A stretch of DNA of 64,000 bases from Escarpia spicata (taxonomy: Eukaryota; Annelida; Polychaeta; Sabellida; Siboglinidae): positions 61,173,404-61,237,403 of the forward strand of contig OZ023205.1 in NCBI GenBank assembly GCA_963995525.1, given 5' to 3'. The notes under the pieces were generated by a model. It saw only the letters and a list, made by a program, of their open reading frames with translations. It ran no database searches and was not told the origin of the DNA. The position numbers and the translations under genes are program-made. Shown in pieces: positions 61,801 to 62,918 of the stretch (the first letter of the stretch is position 1; each line of letters starts with the position of its first letter).

Positions 61801-62918
61801 ACGCTTCAAGCATGATTTGGGCTAACTTTTCCTGGATGCCTATTACTCCATGATACTATTGTGATACTATTGTGATACTATTGTGATACTACTACAATAG
61901 TTATGATGCTATCACAAGAGTATTGCAATAGTAATACAGCTAGAACAATATTATCGCAAAAATGAAACTAGCTAATGACTGAATGTTTTCGGACACCCTA
62001 AAAATCAACAAATTTATTATTTTTGTGTACTGTTTGTTTTTGGACAGCTCTGTAAATTGTTTTTTGTTGCTATATAATTGGACGACAATTATTAGTGACA
62101 TTATACTAACTACAGTTTCTCACTGACAACATCACCAAGCCCCACGGAGAGCATGCATAGTCCACCGAGACACAACGTCATGACTGGTATTTGTAAATAT
62201 TCAGACAGCGTTCTGTGAATCATTTTCCTCTACGTTATATTTTTGGACGGCTGAGAATTTAATAAATTTGTCATGTCTGAATACACACAATCGTTACAGT
62301 CTCCGCCAGGCCTTGACATTAAGGTTTTGTATCCACTGGCCAAGGGGGCCAGTAGATTTGAAAAGTTACAGTATAACAAATTTCCTTGATACATCTCCAT
62401 TATGGAATATTATAGGCACTAGCATTTTATTATGCAGACTTTTGAGTTTTAGTTCCCATTATTTCATTAGTTCTAACAAAATGTAACAAAACAAACACCG
62501 ATTTAAATATCAAATAAAAAGATATCCTAGGTAGGGTCAGGTTACCGAAAACACGATGGTGGTCAATCAGATTGAAACCAGTGGCCCGGCAGGCCAGTGA
62601 AATATGAAAACTGGTGGCCCGACAGCCTAAAAAAAGGCGCCGGGCCAGTGTTAATGTCGGGGCCTGCTCCGCAATAATCTCCCCTACACAATACGTACAC
62701 CTGGGGGACAATAGTCTCCCCTACACAATACGTACGCCTGGGGGACAATAGTCTCCCCTACACAATACGTACGCCTGGGGCACACTGAAGAGGAGACACA
62801 GAGAGTTCATGACGGTGTTGATGCCAGGGGGAGGCACGCGATACGACCGGATCTCATCGATGGAACCAGGGTCAAGGGCGTTCAGTGTCTCCAGGGCAGC
62901 ATGGTACGATGGGTTGAC
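13492..62918 (-). CDS. DNHD1: Divergent dynein heavy chain, C-terminal half (DNHD1-like), 23 exons
   Basis: Twenty-three exons, each listed separately, join with matching splice phase at every boundary into about 1,633 codons ending in TAA at 13492-13494. In order they encode the end of stalk arm 1, stalk arm 2, the AAA5 module, a long linker, AAA6 and the C-terminal domain. Dynein heavy chains are ring-shaped AAA+ motors that walk on microtubules. Diagnostic segments include SWKSAKK...DKNNIPNP, WQLKGMPVD, ERPEFE, FQKCLLWK, GNWLILQNMHLA, FRLWLT, VYISGLHLHHAAWD and CPVF. Many residues near-invariant in axonemal and cytoplasmic chains are changed: the YGGRVTD block reads YGGHCIDVKERD and the GWN..Y.FN block is absent. 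There are disordered insertions before and inside AAA5 and in AAA6. This divergence points to the DNHD1 group, known from mammalian sperm flagella; the subfamily call is inference, the dynein call is firm. Confidence 0.75.
13858..15193 (-). other. Dynein introns 21-22 and 22-23
   Basis: The introns at 13858-14459 and 14666-15193 hold no recognised repeat or coding segment. Confidence 0.55.
14460..14665 (-). CDS. Dynein exon 22: C-terminal domain
   Basis: VLQWVGEMKKRQEQLRAYV and YDLAVFVRPDRFVKAVLQMY followed by SRKQFKDLHTVVF are divergent forms of the W..DL..R...L..W and FF.PQAFLT..LQ..AR...I.ID blocks. Phase 1 in, 0 out, donor GAG|GTAAAG. Confidence 0.92.
15194..15537 (-). CDS. Dynein exon 21: C-terminal domain
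   Basis: LLHVIGMPSLVRPPPELVN stands for family EIFGLH.NA.I, followed by LLQDLPEI, FYPMDRFLSSEV and TFQKVIDQLRKDVEFLLE, matching the pattern ...QE..R.N.L...I..SL..L. It ends GEIPDTWFART before G|GTAGGT. Phase 2 in, 1 out. Confidence 0.9.
16171..16385 (+). repeat. Interspersed repeat, copy 1 (inverted pair with 22641-22840)
   Basis: The stretch from CGTGCAGGATGTTTGTTAAA through CAAGATGGCCGCCCACCAT to a TGTCTGGA motif is imperfectly the reverse complement of 22641-22840. The shared order of motifs along about 200 bp supports one repeat family in opposite orientations. No coding capacity. I do not recognise the family. Confidence 0.65.
16386..18384. other. Intron with possible unrecognised coding remnants
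   Basis: Part of dynein intron 20-21. 16651-16813 on + reads as an open frame without start, containing VEDGLASSDQELDPDRI; 17624-18209 on - holds two open stretches that could be decayed coding sequence. I cannot assign any of them. A poly-G run lies at 17229-17252. Confidence 0.25.
18385..18455 (-). repeat. LINE/SINE-like 3' end
   Basis: Reverse complemented, the sequence ends in a GCGCTTTATAAATGCTGTAA segment followed by short ATT repeats, typical of a CR1-like or related retroposon tail. The 5' part is not recognisable. Confidence 0.4.
18508..18550. repeat. Hairpin-forming inverted repeat
   Basis: Two arms of 18 bases, GATCATAAAATCGTGGCA and TGCCACGTTTTTATGATC, are complementary except for one position and are separated by about 7 bases. 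No flanking gene of the size of the hairpin is seen. Confidence 0.7.
18895..19830. repeat. Degenerate tandem repeat, about 193-bp unit, five copies
   Basis: A motif of the form TTTGACGGTGAC(C/T)TTGTTTGACC recurs at about 18925, 19122, 19313, 19505 and 19693, followed each time at about +75 by TTTGACGGGGAGA-like sequence and at about +150 by a motif resembling ACGCAACCATTGTA. Spacings are 188-198 bp. Copies differ by many substitutions. No reading frame is kept. Confidence 0.7.
20195..20690 (+). pseudogene. LINE reverse transcriptase fragment (3' part)
   Basis: Translation of about 20195-20310 gives LDRLIKWSEKWQMLFNFEK and HTGHGNED; 20283-20585 gives NKILGLIRRN, IVKPHLEYCKQAWRPY and LERVQRRVTKFIP. 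These are the C-terminal RT segments of Jockey/CR1-type non-LTR elements. Sequence between the two segments has been deleted and the frame shifts again at about 20580. This is a dead fragment. Confidence 0.8.
21180..22575 (+). pseudogene. Decayed Ty3/gypsy pol fragment
   Basis: Pieces in several frames give MGCLLTDEGIKPDLKKVAAV (end of RT), DLTAPLRELLRK (start of RNase H), SDHKPLESIFKRE (RNase H), REVIYWRGINAEVKGHISKC and VCNAHQQ (integrase zinc finger), and HRPSSPHYPQSNGKAEN (integrase core). Stops at 21452, about 21700 and 22574 and frameshifts interrupt it. No LTR is seen at either side. It is a relative, not a copy, of the element at 27837-32206. Confidence 0.85.
22641..22840 (-). repeat. 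Interspersed repeat, copy 2
   Basis: Reverse complement of the family at 16171-16385, with CAAGATGGCCGCCCACCAT conserved. It begins about 65 bp after the decayed gypsy fragment ends. Confidence 0.65.
22841..24984. other. Intron sequence without recognised features
   Basis: About 2.1 kb of dynein intron 20-21. No retroelement domain, tandem repeat or inverted repeat stood out. Confidence 0.5.
24985..25516 (-). pseudogene. LINE endonuclease fragment (CFDP2-like EEP domain)
   Basis: Two frames overlapping around 25260 give VYFSGNKDKHKHSIGFLVHK, VIQVYAPKSDYDD, VEDFYGQLHDII, WNAKLGEDA and CGPFCNVETNERGLGLLKFA, then ILANTFGPH. This is the endonuclease/exonuclease/phosphatase domain of a non-LTR retrotransposon (the craniofacial development protein 2-like group). 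The frameshift and the lack of RT show it is a fragment. Confidence 0.85.
25606..25766 (-). CDS. Dynein exon 20
   Basis: 53 codons begin LSVSPADVASLPQRMLVGL after TTGTAG and end at CAG|GTCAGT, phase 0 in and 2 out. Those phases are exactly what exons 19 and 21 require, and no other candidate was found in the 9.9-kb gap. Direct family resemblance is weak, so the call depends on phase and position. A LINE fragment lies 90 bp away. Confidence 0.62.
25845..26850 (-). mobile_element. tRNA-headed SINE, split by a 693-bp insertion
   Basis: Reverse complemented, the right part (26716-26850) carries a tRNA-like head with A-box-like GTGGTGCTAGAGCATCGG and B-box-like GGGTTCAAATCC. The left part (25845-26018) holds GACTTCTCTGGGAA and ATCGAACACCATCTCGAC segments shared with copies at about 33690-33960 and 55850-55970. 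The inverted-repeat element 26023-26715 interrupts it. Confidence 0.7.
26023..26715. mobile_element. Foldback MITE flanked by TTAA, nested in SINE
   Basis: TTAA lies at 26019-26022 and 26716-26719. The ends GGGTAGGCACTACCC and GGGTAGTGGCTACCC are each small hairpins, and the arms continue as long inverted repeats: GAATACTCCTTTGTGCAATA near 26270 is matched by an inverted copy near 26440. The element is almost one long imperfect palindrome with no ORF. Confidence 0.78.
26895..26965 (-). repeat. 5'-truncated LINE tail
   Basis: A 70-bp stretch (TTTGCACCTATATCCTTGGA and AACTCAGAGGCACATAAAA) matches 42597-42667, the 3' end of the LINE remnant on the - strand there. Confidence 0.6.
27284..27400 (-). 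CDS. Dynein exon 19: YGG block
   Basis: 39 codons, phase 0-0, acceptor GTCGCAG, donor CAG|GTCAGT. MAQVIYGGHCIDVKERDW aligns with the family ...Y..GE.NYGGRVTD..DRR block; YGG is kept, RVTD is not. The gypsy element lies in the intron upstream of this exon. Confidence 0.85.
27508..27612. repeat. 14-bp minisatellite
   Basis: About seven tandem copies of GACGTGCTGAGAGT, with variants GATGTGCTGAGAGA and GACGTTCTGAGAGT. A more degenerate GACAGTGACATGTTGACAG repeat follows to about 27780. Confidence 0.85.
27837..27985 (+). repeat. 5' LTR of gypsy element
   Basis: Identical to 32058-32206 except one C/T difference near the end (GCGTGCCTG versus GCGTGCTTG). It has the AATAAAAG poly(A)-signal-like motif at about 27946 and ends TGACA. 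Confidence 0.95.
27986..28000 (+). promoter_or_regulatory. Candidate primer-binding site
   Basis: TGGTGTCAGAAATA starts directly after the LTR, as expected for a tRNA primer-binding site. The tRNA cannot be named. Confidence 0.6.
28065..29549 (+). CDS. Gypsy Gag-protease ORF
   Basis: Begins MESLRRPDTMRF. The N-terminal half is a capsid-like Gag. Two zinc knuckles follow, CKYCGRTHEAKKC (about residues 212-224) and CSQCQRRNHFAAVC. A retropepsin motif FKLDTGAQVNVLP lies near residue 285. The end runs into the RT N-terminal segment (IVDDVDCPTDWVSNLVI) and then leaves the RT frame at an A-run near 29480, so the last 20 or so residues are out of frame. Confidence 0.92.
   Translation: MESLRRPDTMRFDAANLAVTWQRWKANFNVYRQAAELSDKAAVTQVAILLHSMGFDAVEINETFTYGTDEDKTDIEVVLRKFDDYCIPRENSVYERYKFWSRDQKEGESIDQWVTDLRTRASTCNFGDQQELLLRDKMVFGVRDERIKERLLRETDLTLGKALSICRASEVSKAQLQTMSTSGNPETSTEVHVIKRRQADKYKAKESTKLIRDCKYCGRTHEAKKCPAFGKVCSQCQRRNHFAAVCKSKVVRAIDCDVRDVENELFIGSLFIGDIPDKWQADVSFNDTPIRFKLDTGAQVNVLPYQVYSKFASSVPMKPTSCVLTAFGNSKVLPMGTVVLTHTSGDERHAVSFYIVDDIKSAILGHDACERLKLVSRHNIDEVKTNEKGKLTKEDLLSEYPAVFNGTGMFAKKYHIETSSEVRPCIQPQRRIPYTRHDKLKQTLDDLKQREIVDDVDCPTDWVSNLVITETKKRVDACVLRSEASQYSHQERAL
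29491..30921 (+). CDS. Gypsy reverse transcriptase and RNase H ORF
   Basis: The RT has LDLKDGFWQVRL, FGMCSASEVMQ and a catalytic IIGDDMIIAA motif (IGDD in place of YVDD or IADD). MGHIQTPDGFKPD marks the end of RT. RNase H follows with KIQSDASQRGLGAAL, EKELLSIIYACEKY and ETDHRPLEAI. It ends inside the H2C2 zinc finger (HESHLG) with a premature stop where the integrase frame begins. Confidence 0.93.
   Translation: MRVCLDPKPLNTAIKREHYEMPTVADVQAKLAGKKIFTVLDLKDGFWQVRLSDESSYLTAFNTPWGRMRFLRMPFGMCSASEVMQKRNMDTFGDIHNVHIIGDDMIIAAVDNEEHDAIIRLVMERAQASHVTFNKSKIQYKVNQVKYMGHIQTPDGFKPDIDKVKAIFEMPRPEDKTSLRRFLGMVKFLSQFIRNESDITAPLRLLLATDVEWAWHPEHDAAIERLKTILTSEPVLRYYDVTKPVKIQSDASQRGLGAALIQERQPVAYSSRAMTSAECNYAQIEKELLSIIYACEKYHQYIYGKVVEVETDHRPLEAILKKPIARASPRIQRMMIRLQRYEINVKYVPGRLMYLADTLSRAYNPKQEETNDLHAEMEVMVHTLVENIPMSAVRREQIQTATAADETMSILRQQIRHGWPEYRRDAPIVIQQYWHQRDELHEAEGIMFLADKIVVPASLRQQMLKVIHESHLGAEK
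30918..31913 (+). CDS. Gypsy integrase ORF
   Basis: The second half of the H2C2 finger (KCQAC), then the catalytic triad: GMDVMTYNNHDYLVIVDYYS (D), IISDNMPFNS (D) and YPQSNGESERF (E). A chromodomain is not apparent; a basic GPY/F-like tail and a Pro-rich end follow. The frame is offset from the RT ORF. Confidence 0.93.
   Translation: MKARARMCLYWPGMSTDIEEVVSKCQACLRYRPRQQREPLKPHPIPSLPWEKVGMDVMTYNNHDYLVIVDYYSKYPELCKLDSKTASSLVVHCKSVFARHGIPHEIISDNMPFNSATFKAFLSEWGVEGTTSSPRYPQSNGESERFVQTLKRMLQKAHFDHRDPYIALLEYRNTPVSGMTLLPAKMLMSRTLRTKLPDSKSALRPQVVSATSQLLQRQATYANHYDRGVRMLPPLRKGDAVRIRSGATWERAVVSRVENTPRSYTVTNENAQAYRRNRRDLLKTKEKPPLPTPPTAIDEPEAQGRPHHQAVPEAVAPLRRSNRSGLPRVVE
32045..32057 (+). promoter_or_regulatory. 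Polypurine tract of gypsy element
   Basis: GAGGAAAGGGAGA lies directly upstream of the 3' LTR, the expected priming site for second-strand synthesis. Confidence 0.85.
32058..32206 (+). repeat. 3' LTR of gypsy element
   Basis: 149-bp copy of the 5' LTR, followed by the GAATG target duplication. Confidence 0.95.
32563..32754 (-). CDS. Dynein exon 18: C-terminal domain start
   Basis: LVPLTVFHATLAQHC matches family LLF.LCFFHA...ER, but the following GPLGWN..Y.FN block is not recognisable (QTTVHCSTHWTM instead). Phase 0 requires the acceptor GAG|TGG at 32755-32756; a better-looking CAG at 32769 would not keep the frame with exon 17. Donor AAG|GTACGT. Confidence 0.75.
33141..33274 (-). CDS. Dynein exon 17: AAA6 end
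   Basis: ILTQYSMKVSCEMTHNFKDT stands for family ILQNG.K.T.EPP.GL..NL. Acceptor TCTCCAG, donor AAG|GTGAGT, phase 1 in and 0 out. Confidence 0.82.
33418..33512. repeat. Polypyrimidine tract
   Basis: About 95 bases almost purely C and T (TCCCTCCC type), in the dynein intron 16-17. It gives the apparent Ser/Pro ORF on + and Gly/Glu ORF on -. Confidence 0.85.
33690..33960 (-). mobile_element. SINE copy, same family as 25845
   Basis: GACTTCCCTGGGAAGCATTCAG, the AAACAGCAGCA segment and a tRNA-like head near 33910-33950 are shared in order with the split copy. It is diverged. Confidence 0.55.
35031..35214 (-). CDS. Dynein exon 16: Ser-rich insert plus FRLWLT
   Basis: It encodes a hydrophilic run (SSHGDDSSDRSSVSHDGS, Ser-, Asp- and Arg-rich) not present in other heavy chains, then HKDFRLWLTTRTDTGRFIP, the family F.RLWLTS.P...FP motif. 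Phase 0 in, 1 out (CTG|GTGGGT). The insert lies in AAA6 at a surface loop position by inference. Confidence 0.85.
35296..35348. repeat. CA/CG-rich microsatellite
   Basis: CACGCACG and CACACGCA units alternate over about 50 bases. Confidence 0.8.
35450..35900. repeat. 40-bp minisatellite, about 11 copies
   Basis: The unit contains AGAGAATGAGGGAG, GAGACAG and GATAGACACGACGTG with small variations and one shorter copy. Because 40 is not a multiple of 3 and the - strand lacks stop codons, all three - frames stay open and give Ser/Leu-rich pseudo-ORFs of up to 187 codons. Confidence 0.85.
36050..36150. repeat. Short hairpin element with flanking direct repeats
   Basis: GACGTTTCGACTATCAGCA near 36069 and TGCTGATACCAGTCAAAAC near 36100 form an imperfect inverted repeat. 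AAGTAAACTGACT near 36047 and AGGTAAACTGACT near 36135 flank it. Resembles short retroelement ends but cannot be assigned. Confidence 0.4.
36289..36503 (-). CDS. Dynein exon 15: AAA6 core
   Basis: VQDLAAEMGKEKGVRIV, AEVQRALTDCMQKGNW and LILQNMHLAHEWEP are a clear match to the family blocks ending G.WV.LQN.HLA..W.P. The usual SLGQGQ segment reads TCGVCTQSAE. Phase 1 in, 0 out, donor AAG|GTGGGA. Confidence 0.92.
36922..37090 (-). CDS. Dynein exon 14: AAA6
   Basis: Encodes LWEVSEALVLHELGGVIHP and KSVPVIFMHPNSVHSD. The latter stands where heavy chains have TPLIFVLSPG.DP. Phase 0 in, 1 out (AAAG|GTGTGT). Confidence 0.85.
37587..37685 (-). CDS. Dynein exon 13: AAA6 start
   Basis: A 33-codon phase 0-0 exon. 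LTAFQKCLLWKICQPQK replaces the family LT.FQKLLLIRCLRPDK motif, so the motif order is kept while RxRPD becomes KICQPQ. Confidence 0.85.
37900..38108. repeat. GT-rich tandem repeat beside exon 12
   Basis: About five copies of a 33-39 bp unit with TGTTGAGTGAATCGTGTACG. It reaches the donor of dynein exon 12 at 38111. Confidence 0.75.
38112..38213 (-). CDS. Dynein exon 12
   Basis: A 34-codon phase 0-0 exon between GCTGCAG and AAG|GTAACA, encoding EWLGGAVMESILPAFHGL and ending LQWQEYFK. It corresponds to the W..L..L..LP.F..L.......W..W region ahead of AAA6. A GT-rich tandem repeat starts just past the donor. Confidence 0.75.
38740..39618 (-). pseudogene. BED/hAT-like transposase remnant
   Basis: On the - strand from 39618 the frame gives NKWNWAWLERSAGD, FISKSAPGKAYCLWC (BED-finger-like). 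A second frame (39454-38915) gives SWWATIFSTGKFPALSKLV and VEGCFSRMSSIMNTATARK, a form of the C-terminal ERxFS region of hAT transposases. A third frame (38970-38740) is Lys/Ala-rich. The catalytic middle is missing, so this is an internally deleted, frameshifted copy in dynein intron 11-12. No clear terminal repeat. Confidence 0.65.
40211..40455 (-). CDS. Dynein exon 11: linker before AAA6
   Basis: It encodes INKYVCGLMFESHFKLFSLL and a helical stretch ending DKPDWLTDM. The family pattern is Y..VCRGLFE.HKL.FS. Phase 1 in, 0 out, donor ATG|GTACGC. Confidence 0.85.
41079..41391 (-). CDS. Dynein exon 10: post-AAA5 helices
   Basis: Begins with DGMLSKTLALDCPLLEEK (for family ED.IL..LS....LL.D) and continues to YKMVAMQGTKLYEIVQRM and LNPLYYMLFDDFSKIF, matching Y..VA.RGS.LYF....L..I.PMYQFSL..F. 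Phase 0 in, 1 out. Confidence 0.9.
41816..42000 (-). CDS. Dynein exon 9: AAA5 to linker
   Basis: Encodes the beta-strand segment MYVIDLTMSQEATINHLL (family V.NF.VT...L..QLL), then IERPEFEGQQR for the family's ERPELE. Phase 1 in, 0 out, donor GAG|GTAATT. Confidence 0.88.
42597..43760 (-). pseudogene. LINE reverse transcriptase remnant with 3' tail
   Basis: On the - strand, TLFGVPQGSVLGPLIYTLY (43680-43620), HHLYAD, NANKIQLIVIGTP, LNQYITPATSVQNLGVIFDS, LVSSRLDYCNSLLYNI and TRAFSVAAPTLWNMLPLSVR occur in order, the RT-to-tail order of Jockey/CR1-type LINEs. The YADD motif is damaged and frames shift several times. The 3' tail (42597-42667) ends in ATT repeats. Confidence 0.85.
43777..44061 (-). 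mobile_element. tRNA-derived SINE
   Basis: Reverse complemented, the head near 44061-43975 has an A box in TAGTGTAGTGGTTAGCAC and a B box in GAGTTCAAAACCC, closest to tRNA-Val in its 5' half. The anticodon arm does not fold cleanly, so it is not called as a tRNA gene. A body of about 200 bp follows to about 43777. Confidence 0.6.
44326..47416. repeat. 37-bp minisatellite, about 83 copies
   Basis: The unit reads around TGTCCAGGGTGTGGCTGGTA, then TCAGTACTTTCCCTGTA, with main variants GAGACTGG, GAGGCTGG, GCGGTTGG and AATACTT, and TAGGTCC in the right third. The + strand unit has no stop in any frame, so three units (111 bp) make a 37-residue pseudo-protein repeat, giving the overlapping + ORFs of up to 225 codons. 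It fills over half of dynein intron 8-9. Confidence 0.97.
47636..47750. repeat. 28-bp minisatellite, four copies
   Basis: CCACTCTAGTCCACTCCCCA then TGTCCAGC repeats with no visible change; the last copy is cut short. It lies just beside the 37-bp array. Confidence 0.9.
47876..48061 (-). CDS. Dynein exon 8: AAA5 core
   Basis: Encodes VTLLVTHLERQPLSLQYTDI, a strongly altered version of PVLLENVGEELDP.LEP, then FALYLSMSVPISL, matching the F.LYLTTKLPNP block. The donor is CAAG|GTAACC. Reading on to a later GT would break the phase with the next exon, which fixes this border. Confidence 0.85.
48475..49100. mobile_element. TTAA-flanked MITE, 626 bp
   Basis: TTAA at 48471-48474 and 49101-49104. Ends GGGAATGCGATGGTCAGAGC and the inverted right end GGGGATGCGATGGTCAGAGC differ at one base. 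No ORF. Located in dynein intron 7-8. Confidence 0.82.
49470..49651 (-). CDS. Dynein exon 7: AAA5 insert end and core
   Basis: It is phase 2 in and 1 out (CATG|GTAAGG). A Ser/Thr-rich start is followed by VWVVAADDPELGKRLINSVV, the position of the W.......L....D..F...LE.AI..G block in AAA5. Confidence 0.75.
49711..52545. repeat. 48-bp minisatellite, about 59 copies
   Basis: The unit reads GGTGGTAGTTGACTACACTA, then CCCCTGACAGACATCCTCAC, then AAGCCAGG; variants change GAC to GTC, GAC to AAC and AAGCCA to ACGCCA. As 48 is a multiple of 3 and neither strand has a frequent stop, a 16-residue repeat stays open on + (VVVDYTTPDRHPHKPG type) and on -. The array lies in dynein intron 6-7 and is not a gene. 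Confidence 0.97.
52718..52847 (-). CDS. Dynein exon 6: low-complexity insert in AAA5
   Basis: Acceptor GTGTAG|TGAGGG gives phase 1 in, completing a Leu codon. About 43 acidic and Asn/Ser-rich residues (IEEEDVTNSGSEGSVGTND) follow, absent from other heavy chains. Phase 2 is required at the end, allowing GG|GTCTGT (52718) or AA|GTGTAC (52679); neither donor is strong, so this is the least certain exon. Confidence 0.5.
53068..53222. repeat. GTGT/TGAG microsatellite
   Basis: Alternating GTGTGCGTGT and (TGAG) units for about 155 bp. Confidence 0.9.
53359..53537. repeat. 25-bp minisatellite carrying CRE palindromes
   Basis: Seven copies of CACTGACAGCGGTGTTTGACGTCAC type. TGACGTCA, the cAMP-response-element consensus, occurs at 53380, 53405, 53430, 53455, 53480 and 53505, always 25 bp apart. 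The last copy has lost it. It ends 10 bases before the donor of dynein exon 5. Confidence 0.95.
53548..54127 (-). CDS. Dynein exon 5: Ser/Thr/Asp-rich insert and AAA5 entry
   Basis: Acceptor TCACAG precedes ATGGCACC; donor is GC|GTAAGT. The first 110 or so residues are acidic and Ser/Thr-rich with no dynein match, an insertion relative to other heavy chains. Then LSHWQLKGMPVDIHGVHNAL and SFWPSLLDPNNMAEMW match the W...GLP.D..S..NA... and RWPLLIDPQ.QA..W blocks of AAA5. Phase 0 in, 1 out. Confidence 0.8.
54498..54749 (-). CDS. Dynein exon 4: end of stalk, start of AAA5 region
   Basis: Starts MIERRVNRCENIMEN after CTCGCAG and ends at CAG|GTACTG, phase 0-0, 84 codons. MIPSEALLAAASICYHGPL matches the L.GD.LLAAAF..Y.GPF block of other heavy chains; the usual GD is replaced by SE. 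A tryptophan (DWLESC) follows as in the family. Confidence 0.85.
55330..56180. repeat. ACA/CTGACAC-rich degenerate repeat
   Basis: A CACAACTGACACTGACACAA type repeat with larger units near 55550-55840 (about 105 bp, repeated). It is interrupted by SINE sequence at 55850-55975. It gives Val/Cys-rich pseudo-ORFs on -. Confidence 0.85.
55850..55975 (-). mobile_element. Truncated SINE copy
   Basis: It shares TTCTTATATAGCGCAGTATC, TTTACTCCCTGGCAGA and ATCGAACACCATTTCGACTT with the copies at 25845 and 33690, but the tRNA-like head is missing. Confidence 0.6.
56625..56832. repeat. 29-bp minisatellite, about seven copies
   Basis: GTGTACAGGGTTAACTATGT followed by CTACATGAG, with some copies reading GTATAGGG or GGCTAC. 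Each unit has a GTTAAC palindrome. Confidence 0.9.
57554..58045 (+). CDS. BED-like DNA-binding protein, hAT-element ORF
   Basis: 163 residues. SSKFLQTWVSDLRWISNSDR, AFCRVCNSHFSVAAGGKYDA and LHHAATSQHVNL make a BED-type zinc finger (C..C ... H....H). Then NLSFMLGDHFTKIVKKMFPDS and VAKKFSCGRQKTTMIV resemble the segment after the finger in hAT-related and ZBED-like proteins. The catalytic core is absent, so it cannot be a full transposase. The frame is undamaged, which is unusual for a dead copy. Possible AATAAA signals lie near 58191. It could be a nonautonomous element's protein or a captured gene. Confidence 0.75.
   Translation: MAPMKQSLPRPKKKYSSKFLQTWVSDLRWISNSDRGVMHAFCRVCNSHFSVAAGGKYDALHHAATSQHVNLERASHANDRMTGLTSFFVNPKDQEITRRVIVAETLFADMVAEHNLSFMLGDHFTKIVKKMFPDSEVAKKFSCGRQKTTMIVKDAIAPQRNKF
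58043..58830. repeat. Tandem duplication of about 430 bp after the hAT ORF
   Basis: 58043-58470 and 58472-58830 share GATTTGTTTTTGGTAAATTT, CATATGGAGCATTG, CTTCTCATTTACAGAATG, TTTCTAATAGTTTTGTAAAT and CAGTGGGTGAAATACTTTTC in the same order. The second copy has an added CCTGCTAGTGCTAGGAATTC segment. The shared unit begins at the ORF's stop codon. Confidence 0.85.
59768..59890 (-). CDS. Dynein exon 3: stalk arm 2 coiled coil
   Basis: This 41-codon phase 0-0 exon lies between TTTCAG and TTG|GTATGT. The residues are heptad-like and charged, with HKDCCTKAKFVEKQI at the end, the position of the AEKLI segment before E..RW in other dyneins. It is too short for ORF calling but fixed by both phases. 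Confidence 0.75.
60704..60974 (-). CDS. Dynein exon 2: stalk head and start of arm 2
   Basis: It encodes AWKSAKKLIIRDNFFQEL, then DKNNIPNPIFEHL, then GLCQWVNAVHQY and a charged helix. This is the microtubule-binding stalk tip and following coiled coil found in dynein heavy chains (W..AKK.L....F...L..DK..I). Phase 2 in, 0 out, donor AAG|GTGAGG. Confidence 0.85.
61195..61311. repeat. AT-rich palindrome of about 117 bp
   Basis: TGTCATTTCATGTGATCT near the left edge and AGATCACATGAAATGACAG at the right edge are inverted repeats that continue through TACATAAT. The centre is a TA-rich microsatellite. It may be a very short inverted-repeat transposon. Confidence 0.75.
61613..61815. repeat. 22-bp minisatellite, nine copies
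   Basis: CATGATCACGTCACGCTTCAAA repeats, with variants CATGATCACATCACGCTTCA and CATGATCTAATCACG. Confidence 0.93.
62672..62782. repeat. 37-bp triplet repeat spanning dynein exon 1 donor
   Basis: Three copies, 62672-62708, 62709-62745 and 62746-62782, of CAATAGTCTCCCCTACACAA then TACGTACGCCTGGGGGA. The last overlaps the coding end of exon 1. On the - strand each carries an intact GTACGTATTG donor. Confidence 0.93.
62773..62918 (-). CDS. Dynein exon 1 of window: end of stalk arm 1
   Basis: Acceptor CTGTAG|GTC lies at 62919-62920 and the donor GC|GTACGT follows 62773. The 48 codons encode ALETLNALDPGSIDEIRSY and VPPPGINTVMNSLCLL, the usual A...L..L....I.E.KS...PP..V..VM pattern at the end of stalk arm 1. 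The frame is 0 in and 2 out. A tandem repeat covers the donor (see findings). Confidence 0.75.

Larger units (their letters stand above)
60975..62772 (-). other. Dynein intron 1-2, repeat-rich
   Basis: It holds a palindromic AT-rich element (61195-61311), a 22-bp array (61613-61815), TGATACTATTG units (61850-61890) and the repeat covering the exon 1 donor. No coding segment on either strand. Confidence 0.7.
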
